Shown here one piece after another: positions 23,285 to 35,639 of a DNA stretch of 64,000 nt; within the stretch, counting starts at the first letter, position 1, and every line of letters begins with the position of its first letter. Below the pieces are notes generated by a model, which made no database searches, was not told the origin of the DNA, and saw only the letters and a program-made list of their open reading frames with translations. Both the position numbers and the translations under genes were made by a program. This DNA is from Tachypleus tridentatus (Eukaryota > Arthropoda > Merostomata > Xiphosura > Limulidae): the NCBI RefSeq assembly GCF_004210375.1, contig NC_134828.1, positions 19,708,400 through 19,772,399 of the forward strand, in the 5' to 3' direction.

Positions 23285-23522
23285 AGAGTCCTGATAAACA
23301 CTCAGGATGACCTCAACACTATAAGAGTCCTGATAAATTCTCAGAATGACCTCAACACTATAAGAGTCCTGATAGACACTCAGGGAGAACTCAACACTAT
23401 AATGACAGCTTGATAAACACTCAGGGTGACCTCAACACTATAAGAGTCCTGATAAACACTCAGGATGACCTCAACACTATAAGAGTCCTGATAAACACTC
23501 AGGATGACCTCAACACTATAAT
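23285..23522. repeat. 39-bp minisatellite, about 6 copies
   Basis: The unit 'agagtcctgataaacactca' + 'ggatgacctcaacactata' repeats six times with a few changes. It lies between family E and the start of unit 2 and is seen nowhere else in the window. Confidence 0.93.
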
Positions 23523-24202
23523 GACACCCATATGGAAGATAATTGAAACATGATGAAACTGCTAATAAGTACTACCATGATGAGAAATAAAACTTTGAGA
23601 AATTTTGTAATAAATTTCAAATTTTCTAAATAGGCCTATTGTTATAAAGTTAGTAAATTGTGCACTTGTCATATATGTGGCTTTTTAAAATTAATTTATA
23701 AGTATATCTGTTTTAGTTTCTTTCTCTTTATAAGTGAATGTAGAAGGCATTGGTTTACAGTTTTTCCCACATATATAGGTTAAAATAAGTGTTATTTCAC
23801 GGTTTGGATTCTGGAATCTAAATTACAAGAATTCAGTTCTGGGTTTTATTGTTTTACTTATTGTTATAATGTTTGACTAAATAGTTTTATTCATCATGAA
23901 TATAAAATTAATGTTTTCATATTTTGTTTTTTCAAAAGGGATTTTATTTCCTTCTATCAAATAAGTACTTTATTTGTGTTTTTTATAAATTTATGTTTTC
24001 TTTGAAATTCATAATTACTTTCCTTGTACTATTCAGTTCAAGCTAAAAAGATTTCTATTTTAATAACATTTGTTGTCCATTGTTAAATGGTCGTATTTTA
24101 TATCATTTATGCATTCAGAGTCCGTTAATATTACTGTCTATTAAAGTGAACAGGTTATTTTTGTTTAAATAATCTTGTGCTTGGTAGGCTTTTTTTCAGG
24201 CC
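23523..24202. other. start of unit 2
   Basis: AT-rich non-coding sequence. From about 23690 it matches 41590-42099, and from about 24105 it matches 61908 onward. This is the leftmost shared sequence of the plus-strand units. Confidence 0.55.
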
Positions 24203-24345
24203 CGGCATGACCAGATGGATAAGGCACTCGACTTGTAAGCTAAAAGTCGCGGTTTCGAATCCCCGTCACATCAAACATGGTCGCCATTTTAGACGTGGGG
24301 GCATTATAATGTGACGGTCAATATTTTGTTTTGGATGTAAAATTT
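24203..24345 (+). mobile_element. tRNA-derived SINE, type 1 (5' part)
   Basis: Head 'cccggcatgaccagatggat' with the B-box 'ggtttcgaatccccgtc', then 'attataatgtgacggtcaat' and truncation. Same-site copies at 42100-42240 and 62003-62125. Confidence 0.88.
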
Positions 24346-24511
24346 CAATGGACATACATCTGGATGGAACACAAAAGAAGCACAAATAACTTTAAAAAGT
24401 GTCTTTCTTTTTTTTTTTTTTTTTTCCCCGAATATACTTCCAGCTACAAATAATGGTTGTTTATATAGTTAGAATTGTTTAATGAAACTTTGAAAAGGTA
24501 AAATATTGTCT

Positions 24512-24771
24512 TTACATATTACTGATCATCCCGGTTGGTACATTTGTGAAGACCCCAACAATGGCTGGCATGTTGGCTAAGACATCAATAAAATGTATTT
24601 TTTCTCGCAGTGTCAATAAAGCTAGAAATACAGTGAATATAATTTCTGTCTTTGTAAGGACTGTAACATCGCTTAGTGGCAAGAAGTTTAAAAAGTTATA
24701 CAAGAACAATATACCTATCGTTCCGATACTTCCTCGGATGAAAATTATTAAATACTGGAACAAAATATAGT
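24512..24771 (-). pseudogene. internal SLC35G fragment, antisense (unit 2)
   Basis: The reverse strand encodes residues corresponding to about 89-159 of the transporter: FQYLIIFIRGSIGTIG, FLYNFLNFLPLSDVTVL and TEIIFTVFLAL, then LREKIHFIDV. The 5' edge looks like an acceptor (ttttgttccag) but that motif also occurs inside the parent exon. After GVF the homology stops. It lies 3.6 kb upstream of, and antisense to, the unit 2 gene. Sister fragments: 42408-42666 and 62330-62553. The divergence from the main genes is larger than between the main genes, so this is an older piece copied along with the unit. Confidence 0.85.
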
Positions 24772-24829
24772 ATTATGTTTTGTTTCTGTGTGAAATAAAT
24801 ATGTTATTTGAGAACGGTTGGTATTGGTA

Positions 24830-24960
24830 TTAACAGTTTTATTGATGAGGAAAGAACAACGTTTAGACATTCCTTGGTCATCTTCAAGTTAAGAAAAGAT
24901 GACCTAGAAAGGGCTAAACGTTGTTCTCTACTTTATTTTAATAAAAGGTTTAATACACAT
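24830..24960. repeat. Penelope-like terminal repeat remnant with inverted arms
   Basis: 'gaacaacgtttagac' is followed by 'ggtcatcttcaagttaag', then 'aaagatgacc' and 'gctaaacgttgttctc', giving an imperfect inverted repeat. Such 'gtcatcttcaggtt' and 'gaaacgttgttc' pairs are typical of the ends of Penelope-like elements (compare 58150-58175). A copy is at 62625-62710, and a shortened one at 42690-42720. Confidence 0.5.
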
Positions 24961-25829
24961 ACCAGCCGTCTTGAGATACATTTTTATTTCAAGTGTGTTT
25001 CTCGTCTTCAAGAATGATCTCAAAACAGAAGACGAAAGTCTATCAAAACGGTTTCCTCACACTTGTGTTTCTACAACAGACAGTTGCTGTATAACTAAGC
25101 TTCAGATAAATACATATGTTCATGTCACCATTTCTCTTGAAACTTTAACCCATGTACAGCTTTTTATGACTTATTTTAGATAATATATGCTCAATAGAGG
25201 TCACTACAATATTGTGATATTTTTTCTCCCTCAATTTGTTATTTATTTTAATCAAACTTATGAATTATTATTGTCAGTAGCCTTTACGATAAACAAATTC
25301 TAATTATTTAATAATAACTTTAATATTCTTATTGTTAATCAACTACTAATTACAGATTTGTTTTTATCCATTCTTCCTCTACTTGGTGGGACTCAATCCT
25401 CGGTCTTACAAACCGAGGTAAAGTTTTATAAATCCCTCATTTCCTTAAAACTATGAGTCTGTACTGTGGTGTTAACTACTTATGTTAAAGTTGCAAAAAA
25501 AGTATCAGGCTAGCAGCAGTGACGTATAAAATGAAAACAAGTTAATAGTAAGTACCTGTATCAGGTTTATATTATTATATAAAATATTAACCATTAGAAA
25601 AATAATATTTTATCTTCATAACCTTGACTTGAAGACCTAAATGTACCTGTATTTGCCTGCAGTCTTTAAACATGTTCCACATAAGTGTAAAAATTCAAAC
25701 TTGCACTTTCACGTGCATGTGTACATTACTTGACACGTCACATCACGTGACAAAAACAAAACTTAAAATTTGCAAATTTTCATCAGAATGCAGTTTTCAG
25801 GTGGGTGTTTTTAATGTTATCGTGCAGTG
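24961..25829. other. upstream flank of the unit 2 gene
   Basis: Non-coding; matches 42756-43610. The open frame at 24971-25183 also exists at 42756-42968 and 62734, but it is short and unlike any protein I know. I regard it as chance openness in recently copied DNA. Confidence 0.45.
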
Positions 25830-25930
25830 TGTATTTAAATTTTGCCCAAAGCTACACGCTATCCATACATAATTTAGTTATGCAAGACTAGAGGGAAAGA
25901 AGCCAGTCATCAACATCTACTGCCAATTCT
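25830..25930 (-). mobile_element. SINE type 1, 3' remnant
   Basis: Contains 'aaagctacacgctatcc', 'gcaagactagagggaaagaa' and 'catcaacatctactgccaa', the 3' body of the type 1 SINE in reverse. Same site as 43612-43720. Confidence 0.7.
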
Positions 25931-26344
25931 AAGTACACTTTGTAGATGATTATAGAGATATTGGTTGTGCAGGTTTCTTGGATCCATCCTATTTTTTATT
26001 ACCTGAATGAGACATTGCATTGCAGAATTGATGATTGGTCCAGTATTAGTTACGTAGATGTAAGACATACGAATTTGGTTGTTTTTCCGAGATGTATATG
26101 TGTATATAATATTTTGTGAACTGCTTTCGGATCATATTTTCTTTTCCCTGGGTTTTCATAAGTTTAAAATGGACAGTTGGTGCACTCCAAATAGCTGAGT
26201 CACCAACTAATTTCCACGCAAGAGTACAGCAAAAATATTTTGATATCCAATTTCCAATTATTAAAAGCCTTTCATGAAATATTCGTAGCTTTAACTTTTA
26301 AAGTTATGTAGTTGAAGTGTAACATTTAATTAATTTTGTTTCTC
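25931..26344 (+). other. promoter-upstream region, unit 2
   Basis: Counterpart of 43721-44188 and the reverse of 6011-6300. Unit 3 has about 75 extra bases near 43950-44020. The 50-bp minisatellite of units 0 and 1 is absent here. Confidence 0.5.
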
Positions 26345-26380
26345 TATATAAACAGTTTTGCACCTTTTTTCACTTCATTC
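26345..26380 (+). promoter_or_regulatory. TATA + Inr core promoter (unit 2)
   Basis: TATATAAA at 26345-26352 and the initiator TCATTC at 26375-26380 (A at 26377), 32 bp apart. This fits the arthropod TCAKTY consensus and is in register with the other units. Confidence 0.7.
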
Positions 26381-26648
26381 AAGTTTTGCTCAACAGATGC
26401 CACTACTATGAGAATATGCTGTACAGATGTTTTACAGTCTTAACCCGGATTGTATTTATACGGTTTACTCTCAAACACATGCCATTTTACATTTTTTATT
26501 AAGAAGACAGTCTAGGTATTGTTATATAACTTCAAACGAAATCACATCATTTTACGTTTATTATATGAAAGGTTCAAGTTTTGATGTAAAGACAAGAGCT
26601 ACGTTTGATGTTTGAAGTTTTATTGGAAAGATTCTTTTACAGTTTTCG
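26377..26648 (+). other. SLC35G non-coding exon 1 (unit 2)
   Basis: Inferred 272-nt first exon from the initiator to the donor 'TTTTCG|GTAAGTAAC'. It carries short upstream ATGs but no long ORF. The 5' UTR is therefore spliced to the coding exon at 28327. Confidence 0.6.
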
Positions 26649-27184
26649 GTAAGTAACTTTTATTTTGTCTCCAAGGAATTTGTTTCACATCAGACATAGT
26701 AATCTGAAGGATTTATTCCAATTCAGTTTATACTTGGTTTGGTACTGAAATATGTTTATTTACCATGAGATTAGTGTGGTATAGAAAAAAGTTTGTGTGA
26801 CAGAATACTTTAGATATAAACATAAATTAACACATAAAGAAGTTATCAAAATGCAAACAGAATGACAAACGATTAAAAATATCGAGTGTAATGTAACACA
26901 CAAAATCGTGGAGACAAAGGTCAGAAAATCTAACTACATCTCAGTTTTAGACATATATACGCTATACAAGTAAAACTGTCTGTGTGGATATGTTATCACA
27001 ATTTCTGGTTTATGGCCTCAAAGAACCAGTGACCATAAATTTCAGGTAATTTAGTTAAGAATTAAGTTATCACCAGATTAGAAAATTTATATCCACTGAT
27101 AAACGGAGGTTTTTAGATGTAATTCTCTTCCAAATGGAGATAATCATGTTGTGAAGAAACAAAGACACAGATCGATAAATAACT

Positions 27185-27880
27185 TATCCACAGTACCACA
27201 CAACAAAATATAAGAAAATATCCACAATACCATACACTAAAATATAGCAAAATATCCACATTAACATACACTAAGCTATAAAAAAATATCCACAGTACCA
27301 CACACTAAAATATAAGAATATATCCACAGTAACATACACTAAGCTATAAAAAAATATCCACAGTACCACACACTAAAATATAAGAATACATCCACAGTAC
27401 AATACGTTAGAATATAACAAAAATCCACAGTACATACAGTAAAGTATGACAGAATATCCATAGTACAATACACTAAAATATAACAAAAATCCACAGTACA
27501 TACAGTAAAGTATGACAGAATATCCATAGTAAAATACACTAAAATATAACAAAAATCCACAGTACATACAGTTAAGTATGACAGAATATCCATAGTAAAA
27601 TACACTATCATATTCTAAAATATACATCGTACCATACATAAAAGTTTTAATAAAATATGCATAGTAACATACTCTAAAATGTAACAAAATATCCGCAGTA
27701 CCATACATTAAGTGTGATAAAATATCCACAGTACTACACACAAAAATATCACAAAATATTCGCAGTACCATATGCTATAACATAAACAAATATCCACAGT
27801 ACCATACGCAAAAAGACAACAAAACATCTACAGTATTATACACTAAAAGACAACACAATTTCCACCGTATTATGCACTAA
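27185..27880. repeat. 34-bp minisatellite in SLC35G intron 1 (unit 2)
   Basis: About 20 copies of 'atccacagtaccatacacta' + 'aaatataacaaaat', some shortened to 'aaaaatccacagtacatac'. It makes up about 40 percent of the 1678-bp intron (26649-28326). Confidence 0.93.
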
Positions 27881-28326
27881 TATAAAATAAAAGTATTTAA
27901 AAACAAGGGTCATTTGAGGAATAATGAAAATAAATACAGTAAGAACTCTTTATATCTAATACATGGGAAAAATTGTTGTACGTCTCTGATCTAGAAAATT
28001 ATTTGTGATAACAGGATAATTGATAACCAGGGACGGCAACATGACTTTCTTCTGGACGAGTATTCTTATTTTATAAAGACGTAAGTTGTATTTCTGAACC
28101 AAACAAAGAGTATTCATGGTTTTAAGATTGAAATAAAACTGTAATATTTTCTGTGTAAACTGTGATGGTTAGTGAGTTGTCAACAATAACTAAATAATAA
28201 TTTGATTTATTATTGTTAGAAATAAGTGTTCAGCTCTTTATTGAATTTTGAATTTTTCTACTATATGTTTCTCTGAACACATTTTAAAAGCTTACAGATG
28301 TATTTTATTTTTCTATCATATTCTAG

Positions 28327-29386
28327 ATTGTCCGAACAAAGTTAAGTATTTCAGGAAGAATATGAGAAACAGGAATACGGAAAGAGGAAACACTTCCTTT
28401 GAAGTATCAAAAACATTTGGATCTCCCTTTCAGAAAATCAAATTTCCTGGTATTGGAATTATTCTAACTGTATTTCAGTGTATTGCTCAATGTATTCAAT
28501 TAATGCTGGTTAAACTTACTCCAGGTGTCTCCAGACAGGTTATTTTGATTTACCGTGGAATATACATGGCTGCTTTCTGTGTACCAGTTATTTTACATAG
28601 CCGTCACTCTTTCTTCCCAAAGATTCTGTTCCAGTATTTAATAATATGCATCCTAGGAATTACTGGAACGATAGGTATATTGTTCTTGTATAATTCGTTA
28701 AACTTCTTGCCACTAAGCGATGTTACAGTCCTTATAAAGACAGAAATTATATTCACTGTAATTTTAGCTTTTTTCATTCTGAGAGAAACAATACATTTTA
28801 TTGACGTAATAGCCATCCCGTTAGCCATTTTGGGATCATCTTAATTAGTTGTCCATCTTTTATTTTTGGACGATTGGACAGTAAATTGGATGCACAATCT
28901 CGAATTGTTGGATCGTTACTAGCTGTTGGTTATGGTTTTTTCACCTCGTTGACGACCATCATAGTGCGTAGGATAAAATCTTTAAACTATGCTGTGGTTA
29001 TCTTCCATTACTGTGTCATCCAGACTCTACTGTTATACACTTATCAGTTTATTGTTAACGAGACTGTATTTCCAGAATGTGGAACTGTGATTTGGTTTAT
29101 ACTTGGAATTGGAATACTTAGTTTTTTCACTCAGTATTTTTATGTTAACGCCCTCTACGTCGAAAAGGCTAGTTGTGTGGCTTTAGTGGGTTCCTTGGAA
29201 ATTGTTTTTTCTTTTATCTTTCAAATCACGATAACTGGTGACGATATAACTTTGTCGAGTGTGGTAGGTGCAGTGTTCATTACATTAGCAGTAGTAATGA
29301 AAGCATGTCTTCAATGGTATTCTGAAAGTCCTGAGAGTTTTTGGAAAGCTTTGAACAAAATAGGCTTAAGATACTTTAAACGTTAA
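28327..29386 (+). pseudogene. SLC35G: SLC35G-like transporter, one frameshift (unit 2)
   Basis: Exon 2 starts after 'catattctag' at 28326 and the start codon is at 28362 (MRNRNTERGNTSFEVSK). The first EamA half is open through LREKI-type 'LRETIHFIDVIAIPLAI'. One base is missing near 28830 ('gccattttggg' for 'gccattgttggg'), and the frame ends at ILGSS. The second half (28874-29386, from MDSKLDAQSRIVGSL to GLRYFKR) is open in the correct relative frame. A product truncated after five helices is unlikely to transport. Because the only defect is one base in an otherwise clean copy with an intact promoter, an assembly error is possible. An upstream ATG at 28248 lies in the intron and is not the likely start. 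Confidence 0.87.
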
Positions 29387-30799
29387 TAGAAGATTCGACT
29401 AAATTCTTTATACAGAAGTAATATGATCGATATGGACATTGAAATTCATAATATCAATTCTTATAGTGTACTTGGAAAAAGTGTTTTTTAATCAACGTCA
29501 TACTTTTAATGAATCTTTATTTATTAAGATTAATAACCATTAATTAATAAGAAATTATAAAATTAATAAGAAAAAATGTTAAAACCTTTCTTTATGTAAT
29601 CAAAATGCATGAAAAAGTATAAGTAAATATTCTGTAACATAAATATTGCTGTTAATATTTTTTAAAAATTTATCTCTGAGGTCGTTCATAGAAACCAGAA
29701 AACATATTTGAAAACAAATAAAATAATATTATTACACAGAATTTATATATATCTCACATTTGAAGTATCTAAAGACTAAACACAGTTTTAGATAGAAATT
29801 TACATTGTAGGACTTTGGATTTTTTTATTTTTCATACCATTAAAGTACGCAAACTTTATTATATCATTTGTTAGAATGAGACCCTGAACGCAAGCTCTGA
29901 ATGGTTTCCTCATAGGAGGTGAGGAGCAGAGAGCTCCATGAGGTGGAAACAATGATGCTGTACTTATAAAATATGGAACCAGAGGGGCGTTTAGATTGGC
30001 TTACGTTGCTGTTAGTCATAGTTCCACAAAGTGGAATCAGAGAGTGCATAACTATAGGAAAGCGTGTAATGATGAAGTAATCATTGCTGACAGTTCATGA
30101 ACCAACCACAAGAGAAAAATGTAGATCAATAAATATCAACATATCATCATATCTCTAGTAATGATAAAAGCCTAAGATTAACATTACATCTAGTTTATAT
30201 ACTATTTTACATAATCCTGAAGAGAATGACGTGAAGTGATTAGTTCTATTAAGGCACTACAAGTGGATCATATAACTTAGAGGATATCATCATATAAAGT
30301 ATCAGCTTACCGTTAGAGCTACCACTAATAAAATTAATTGTATTACGTAGATTTTACCATTAAATGCAAACAAATTATGTTGCTAATTCATATTAATAAT
30401 CATTTAAAGAGCTGCTTCAAAGGAAAATTATTACTTGAATGATGCAACTGTTATAACACTGTTACGTCAGTCATGTTTTAGTTACATTGAATACGTTTTC
30501 TACTCAATTTTATAGCTTATACTATTTTACCTTATTTGCATAAAATAATTTTCACAATATATGTTGTAACATAATTATTTATATCTACATATTTACCACA
30601 CATAATTATTTAACATTGAAACTTACAAACACATAATGCATATTTGAATATTTATAAATATTGTCTGGTGTTATTGGTTACATATATATTTATCCTACTT
30701 TCTGTGTTTGTAACTCCATTGTTATAAATATCCCTAATTTCGATTCCGTGGCATACCTATAAGTCAGGTGATCAGTTTGTAAAAACATTCCTATAAATT
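29387..30799 (+). other. 3' flank of SLC35G, unit 2
   Basis: AT-rich; matches 47335-48707 and the reverse of 17225-18608. An AATAAA lies at 29717-29722 as a possible polyadenylation signal. No gene seen. Confidence 0.55.
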
Positions 30800-31073
30800 C
30801 ACAACAAGTGATTGCCTCTTGTTCCTCAGAGATCATAAGACAAAGGGGTATGACCTGTCTTGGCCATGTTTCAGTGCTAAAAAGCCTTCATCGTATTTCA
30901 AGATGTCAAGTAAGGAAGAGACAAACGTTATCCAATTTTACAGTAATTTCGCAAAATCAATTGAAACGTTCTGTTGATGATAAATCGGGGTACAACGAGA
31001 AGCCTCTTGTCTCTAGAAAGTCTACTGAAAGAAAGTCAAGTCATGAACTGCTATTAAAGGTCTCACACTAAGA
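30800..31073 (+). pseudogene. broken copy of the two small ORFs (unit 2)
   Basis: Counterpart of 48708-49088. About 35 bases are missing near 30780, and a frameshift follows MSSKEETNVIQFYSNF. The tail 'QLKRSVDDKSGYNEKPLVS' and 'SSHELLLKVSH' is readable in another frame. Confidence 0.5.
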
Positions 31074-31744
31074 TCGTATTTACACGTGACCAAGGGTCCG
31101 TTAGACAAAGAAAAGCACTGTAATATTTGATAGCGTTATTCCTCTCTTCTTTAAAACCGTTAGTCATTTTTTGAAACCATTGGTGGAATATTATCTGTTC
31201 CAGACGTCTTATCATGTGTTATTTTTACGAGGTGTACGTATATGAACATTTAGTATCTGATGTGCATTGGTAGGGAAAAGTAGCAACTAAAACATTATCA
31301 AAGGGTTATATCGTTTATTCTAAAGCCATAGAATTTAGATGAACTGTTTCTTGTCATCACCCCATGCAATCGATATAGCCGTATCAAGCATCTTTATTTA
31401 AGATATTTGCTTAATTTCATTTCACTTAATGCTAACCATTCTTTAATTAGAATAATTTCATACAATTTAGTAAATTTTGCTGAAAAGTTGGTAATGAATA
31501 AGCAATAATAACCATCTTCCCATTTGACTCTTTTGAAAACTTGAGCAAGAAACTGTTAATATAGTTTGTTCCGCCGAGCCAATGTTCATGTATCTGCCCG
31601 TTTTTTTACCCCATTTTTTGCTGTTTTAAATCAGCCATCTTTAATCCAAATGACAAAAGTTTAAAAACGGGGAACGGTTTAATTAACGGGTAATTTTGTT
31701 TACCAGTTCCTAAATAAGAAATGTTAATGAAAATGTTCTCCTCC
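31074..31744. other. flank, then sequence unique to unit 2
   Basis: Bases 31074-31440 match the reverse of 16500-16840. From about 31440 the sequence has no counterpart in the window. No gene seen. Confidence 0.4.
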
Positions 31745-31850
31745 TAGTAATACCGGGGCAAGTCTGCGGTCCTACAACGATAGAAGTCTGCTATTGATAC
31801 CCGTGGTGGGCAGAGAACAAATAGCTCATTAACTTAAAAACAAAACAAAT
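31745..31850 (+). mobile_element. tRNA-derived SINE, type 2
   Basis: Contains 'gtctgcggtcctacaacgat', the B-box-like 'attgatacccgtgg' and 'gggcagagaacaaatagctc' with an AAAAC tail, as at 58203-58325. Confidence 0.75.
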
Positions 31851-32095
31851 TAAAACATATAATGTTTGGTTTTGAAATGGATTATTCCACAGTTAAAAAT
31901 ATAAATTTTCCATTCCCTTTGTGAACTCCTAAAAAACCGTCCAATGTAAAATGCCCATTCATTTACACTTTTAACATGCTTTATTAAATCCTGATCACCA
32001 TTTACCAAAGCAGCCCATTTCAGTGGTCTGTTAGATGGCATTGCTATGAGGTTCGAATCTAAGGATGGAACATGGAGGCTGTATGTACTGTGCAT
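31851..32095 (-). other. 81-codon open frame, unassigned
   Basis: Reverse-strand frame with 'NRPLKWAALVNGDQDLIKHV', which faintly recalls an ankyrin repeat (PLxxAAxxGxxxLxxxL). There is only one such unit and no neighbouring exon. I treat it as possible exon debris, not as a gene. Confidence 0.2.
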
Positions 32096-33200
32096 TCTGA
32101 ATACGATTTGACATAGTGACTACAGAATAACATGCCACGTTTATCACACATCGAAGATCACCATGCTGTCAGTTTTCTGCAACTGGATGCAAGCTAGAAT
32201 GTGATGCAATCTGTCAATCATTATGAGGCTAGTTCAGTTCCACAGTTTGAGAGGATCATTTGATGACTAACAGCGTCCTGGATGTCAGTGCATCACTACA
32301 TCAAGATAGAGCCATTCATATGAGCCCAGATGGATAGTAAGACTTCACGTTATTCGTCAGGACTACTTGACCACCATAAAATGCATCTTTGACTAGTTGG
32401 GAACCAAGACTTCACTTTAGCACATCATCAAACCAAAATGTAATAATATAGGCAGCAAGAGAGATGATTGGTTTGGGTCTTCTTAGAACAAAGCCATATG
32501 GTGCTATCTGTTACGTCCACTGAGAGAGAGTGAAACACTGTTCTATTCACAGATGAGTCACGTTTTCGTATTGTCGGGTCTGATGGACTTCAACTTGTCT
32601 GGAGAAAAGAAGGAAAACAATATGACGACAGACCAATCACTGGAGTGTCCCTAGTGTAGTGGTATTAGGAGGCAGCCACAGAATATCACATACAGAGGAA
32701 CCTGAATGCTCAACGTGCTAAAACCCCACGTAATTTCCTTCCTCAGAGACCACCATGACGTCACTCTTTGTAGCTGGACAATGCTTGTTTACACTCTGCA
32801 CGTATCCATGCAGAATATGTTGTCGTAATTATATGATCATTATACTTACCACTATCTTCACGGGACTGAAGATATATGGGATGAGGTAGGCTACAACACC
32901 TTTAAAGATTACAAAGAGAGCAGATAACAGTTGATCTAGATATTGCAGGACAAGTGGCGTGGGATTTTTCAATATAAAACAAGACATCTGGTAACCAGTA
33001 GTCTCCAGTGATCACCACAGAACAGAGAACAACTAATCCAAATACAGCAGGACGAGTGGCAGAAGAGTCTTCAATATGGGATAACACATCTAGTAGCCAG
33101 TAATCTCCAGAGATTACCAGAGAACAGATATCAGCTTACCCATGTACTGCAAGACGACTGGCAGTATATTTTTCAATACAGGATAAGACGTCTTTAAGCA
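32096..33200 (+). mobile_element. Tc1-like transposon relic (unit 2, longest copy)
   Basis: Forward frames give 'MPRLSHIEDHHAVSFLQLDA' near 32131 as a Tc1-type N-terminus, then 'LFYSQMSHVFVLSGLMD' as the shifted equivalent of FTDESRFRIVGSDG. The second catalytic region follows ('LDNACLHSARIHAEYVV' in frame at about 32777-32828), and 'EDIWDEVGYNT' near 32870 replaces the NPIEHLWDE box. Many frame changes make it dead. Its last part holds three ~102-bp repeats (about 32910-33190). Units 0 and 3 keep only the 3' part from about 32520. Confidence 0.75.
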
Positions 33201-33534
33201 GTATGAGACGTATGACCATGGAACTCTTTGTTTACATTATTGAACAAAAAACAACAACAACAAAAGACTGTCAGGTGTTTCGGTTTAAATATGTAAGGCC
33301 CCATTACTTAAAAACAGAGATAACCAGGGTTGTCACAAAATTTATTTCTCTTCACCCCACTCATAAGTTTAATATTTTGATCATGCAACCTGAAAAAAAT
33401 ATATATATAATAAAATTATACAATAATAATAATTCTAAACAAAACAACCATTTCTTGAATTTCACTTGAGAAAGGCTGGCAAGCCAGCAACCCCCAAAAA
33501 ACCAACAACAGACCCCGATGTGTGAATATTACAG
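33201..33534 (+). other. flank between Tc1 relic and LINE
   Basis: Counterpart of 50005-50340 and the reverse of 181-469. Non-coding; the open frame at 33203-33469 differs in length in each copy. Confidence 0.45.
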
Positions 33535-33665
33535 GAATCAACGGCTGATTTGGGCCTCAGGGCCCTTCGCCGGCTGATGTGGGACTCAGGGCCCTTCAAC
33601 GGCTGATGTGGGTCTCAGAGTCCTTCAACGGCTGATGTGGGAATCAGGATCTTTCAGGGCCGGAG
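33535..33665. repeat. 29-bp minisatellite, about 4 copies
   Basis: Unit 'cttcaacggctgatgtggga' + 'ctcagggcc', more GC-rich than its surroundings. The same array, 4 copies, is at 50352-50470. Confidence 0.85.
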
Positions 33666-33669
33666 GGGA

Positions 33670-35096
33670 ATCCGAAGATCCTATGATAAAATTTTGATGT
33701 AGGGGATACAGAAGAACCCAACTTTTACTTGTCTGTCTCTAATTATTCCCTGGAGTGCCTGAGCTATACGACAGAAGTTACGGTTCCTTTCTTTGTGAAA
33801 GATGTAAAAACAACATACAAACATGTACGATTATGGCTCTAGGTATTACATAAGTTACAAGGAGACTGGTGGATGTGTGTGGTGTTTCAGCCATTGCTGG
33901 GAATTGTCGAGTTAGTGTATTTTAGCATTGAGCTTGAATTTTTTAGCTGAATATTTTCTCACTAACATGAAGTAGAATTTTAAGGGTTAGGCGATATGCC
34001 ACGTATATTATCTGGTATTGTATATTCTTTAATCGTTTCCTGAGGCCACTGGACGTGGTGCAAGTGACCATGCACCCATATTACATGAGAGGCCTGATAA
34101 ACGCTTTGTAAATGGTTATGATGATGTCTTGGGAGCATCCTTTATAGGTGTTTCTGATCTGTCTGAGGTTACGTGTTGTTTCGCTGAATTAGAAATTCTG
34201 CTAAAATGCTGTGTCGAGTTCAGTGCCATATTAAAATGGTGTGTCCAGATCAGTGCCATGTTAAAATGGTGTGTCCAGTTCAGTGCCATATTAAAATGGT
34301 GTGTCCAGTTTCGTGCTATGTTGAAAGTGTCTCCGAGGAATATAATCGATTTAGTAAATTTGATCTTAGTGTTTAATAAATTCACTTTTGTCTGTGTAAT
34401 CTTCTTCTGTTTCCTTTAAAACTCCTGTGAAATATTTTTTCTTGTGTTTTGTTATGGATACACGCCACCTGTTACACCACGTCATTATGTGGTTCGACGA
34501 AATTTGAACTTTACTAGCCACGAATAGAGAGGTCAATCGATGTACTCCAAACTGCTACATCGTCTAAATATTGCGATGCGTGAGTATACGGGAGTTCTAG
34601 GAACGGGATACCATAGACGTGGATAATTTATAACAGCGGGCTTAGGGCTGACCCCTGGGGGACACCAGCCGTAAGAGTAAACGGACGTGTAAGCATTTGA
34701 TGTATGCGAACTCTGGCTCGTCTATTTGAGAAAAAGCTCGAAATACATCTGATTATTGTGTCAGGGATCTTGAGATAGTGTAATTAAAATAACATTATGC
34801 TTTGGCACTATCAAAAGATTTATTAACGTGAAGAAATGTAACGACTGTCATGTTGAATCCTTGAAATATGGTTTCAGTCAATCCACAAGGTGATCGCTCG
34901 TCTGTCTTTTGTGTCTGTCTTTGTTTTGAAATTTCTTTATCATATAGTTGAGTTCCAGATGGTACAGTAATCTGTAACCTATAATTCTTTACATTAGTTT
35001 ACCTGTGGAATTGTGGAGGCTTATTGGTCTGTAGTTTGTCAGGTCTCGTATGTCAGCGGAAATATTGGGACAAACAATAATGATTGCGCTTTTCCA
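33670..35096 (-). mobile_element. LINE reverse transcriptase fragment (unit 2)
   Basis: Counterpart of 14830-16500 in unit 1. The reverse strand shows the TGVPQG-like block near 34660, the YLDD region near 34570 and the FLGDTFN box near 34340. It holds only four of the 30-bp repeats (34206-34330). Dead and 5'-truncated at the SLC35G fragment. Confidence 0.78.
34206..34330. repeat. in-frame 30-bp minisatellite inside the LINE RT, 4 copies
   Basis: On the reverse strand it encodes four NMALNWTHHF-type units (for example NIARNWTHHF and NMALIWTHHF). Confidence 0.9.
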
Positions 35097-35639
35097 GTGT
35101 CTTTGACACTTGAAAGGAAGAATTTCCTCTTTCCGTACTCCTGTTTTTCATATTCTTCGTGATTTATAGTTAACTCTGCTCGAACATCCAGAATATGATA
35201 TATAAATAAAATATAGCTATAAGCTTTTAACATGTGTTCAGAGAAACATATAGTAGAAAAGTCAAAACTTAATCAATAGCTGAACACTTATTTCTTACCT
35301 TTAAAACAATAATAAATTAAGTTATTATTTAGTTGTTGTTCACTCACTGACCATTACAGATTACACAGTAAACATTACAGTATTATTTCAATCTTACAAC
35401 CATGAATACTGTTTGTTTGGTTCACAAATACAACCTGCGTATTTACCTTGGTACAGTCAGAAGGAGAATCCTCGTTCATTAGAAAATCATGTTGCCATCA
35501 TAATTGATAACAGGTTATTAATTATCCTGTTGTCACAAATGGTTTTGTAGATCGGAGACGTACACTATGTGTCCCATGTATTAGATATAAAGAGTTCTAA
35601 CTGTATTGAATTTCATTATTCTGTTTCAAGTGATCCTTG

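Noticed and set aside
24203-24280. tRNA gene in the sequence with A- and B-box-like motifs
   Set aside because: The cloverleaf stems do not pair well and a SINE body follows. The same head recurs at many SINE copies.
27339-27771. Reverse-strand frames of 90-132 codons with Tyr/Cys-rich repeats
   Set aside because: They are translations of the AT-rich 34-bp minisatellite in an intron and are not kept in sister arrays.
28248-28361. Upstream start codon giving a longer N-terminus for the unit 2 transporter
   Set aside because: The extension crosses the conserved splice acceptor at 28326 and is intronic. The start at 28362 matches the other copies.
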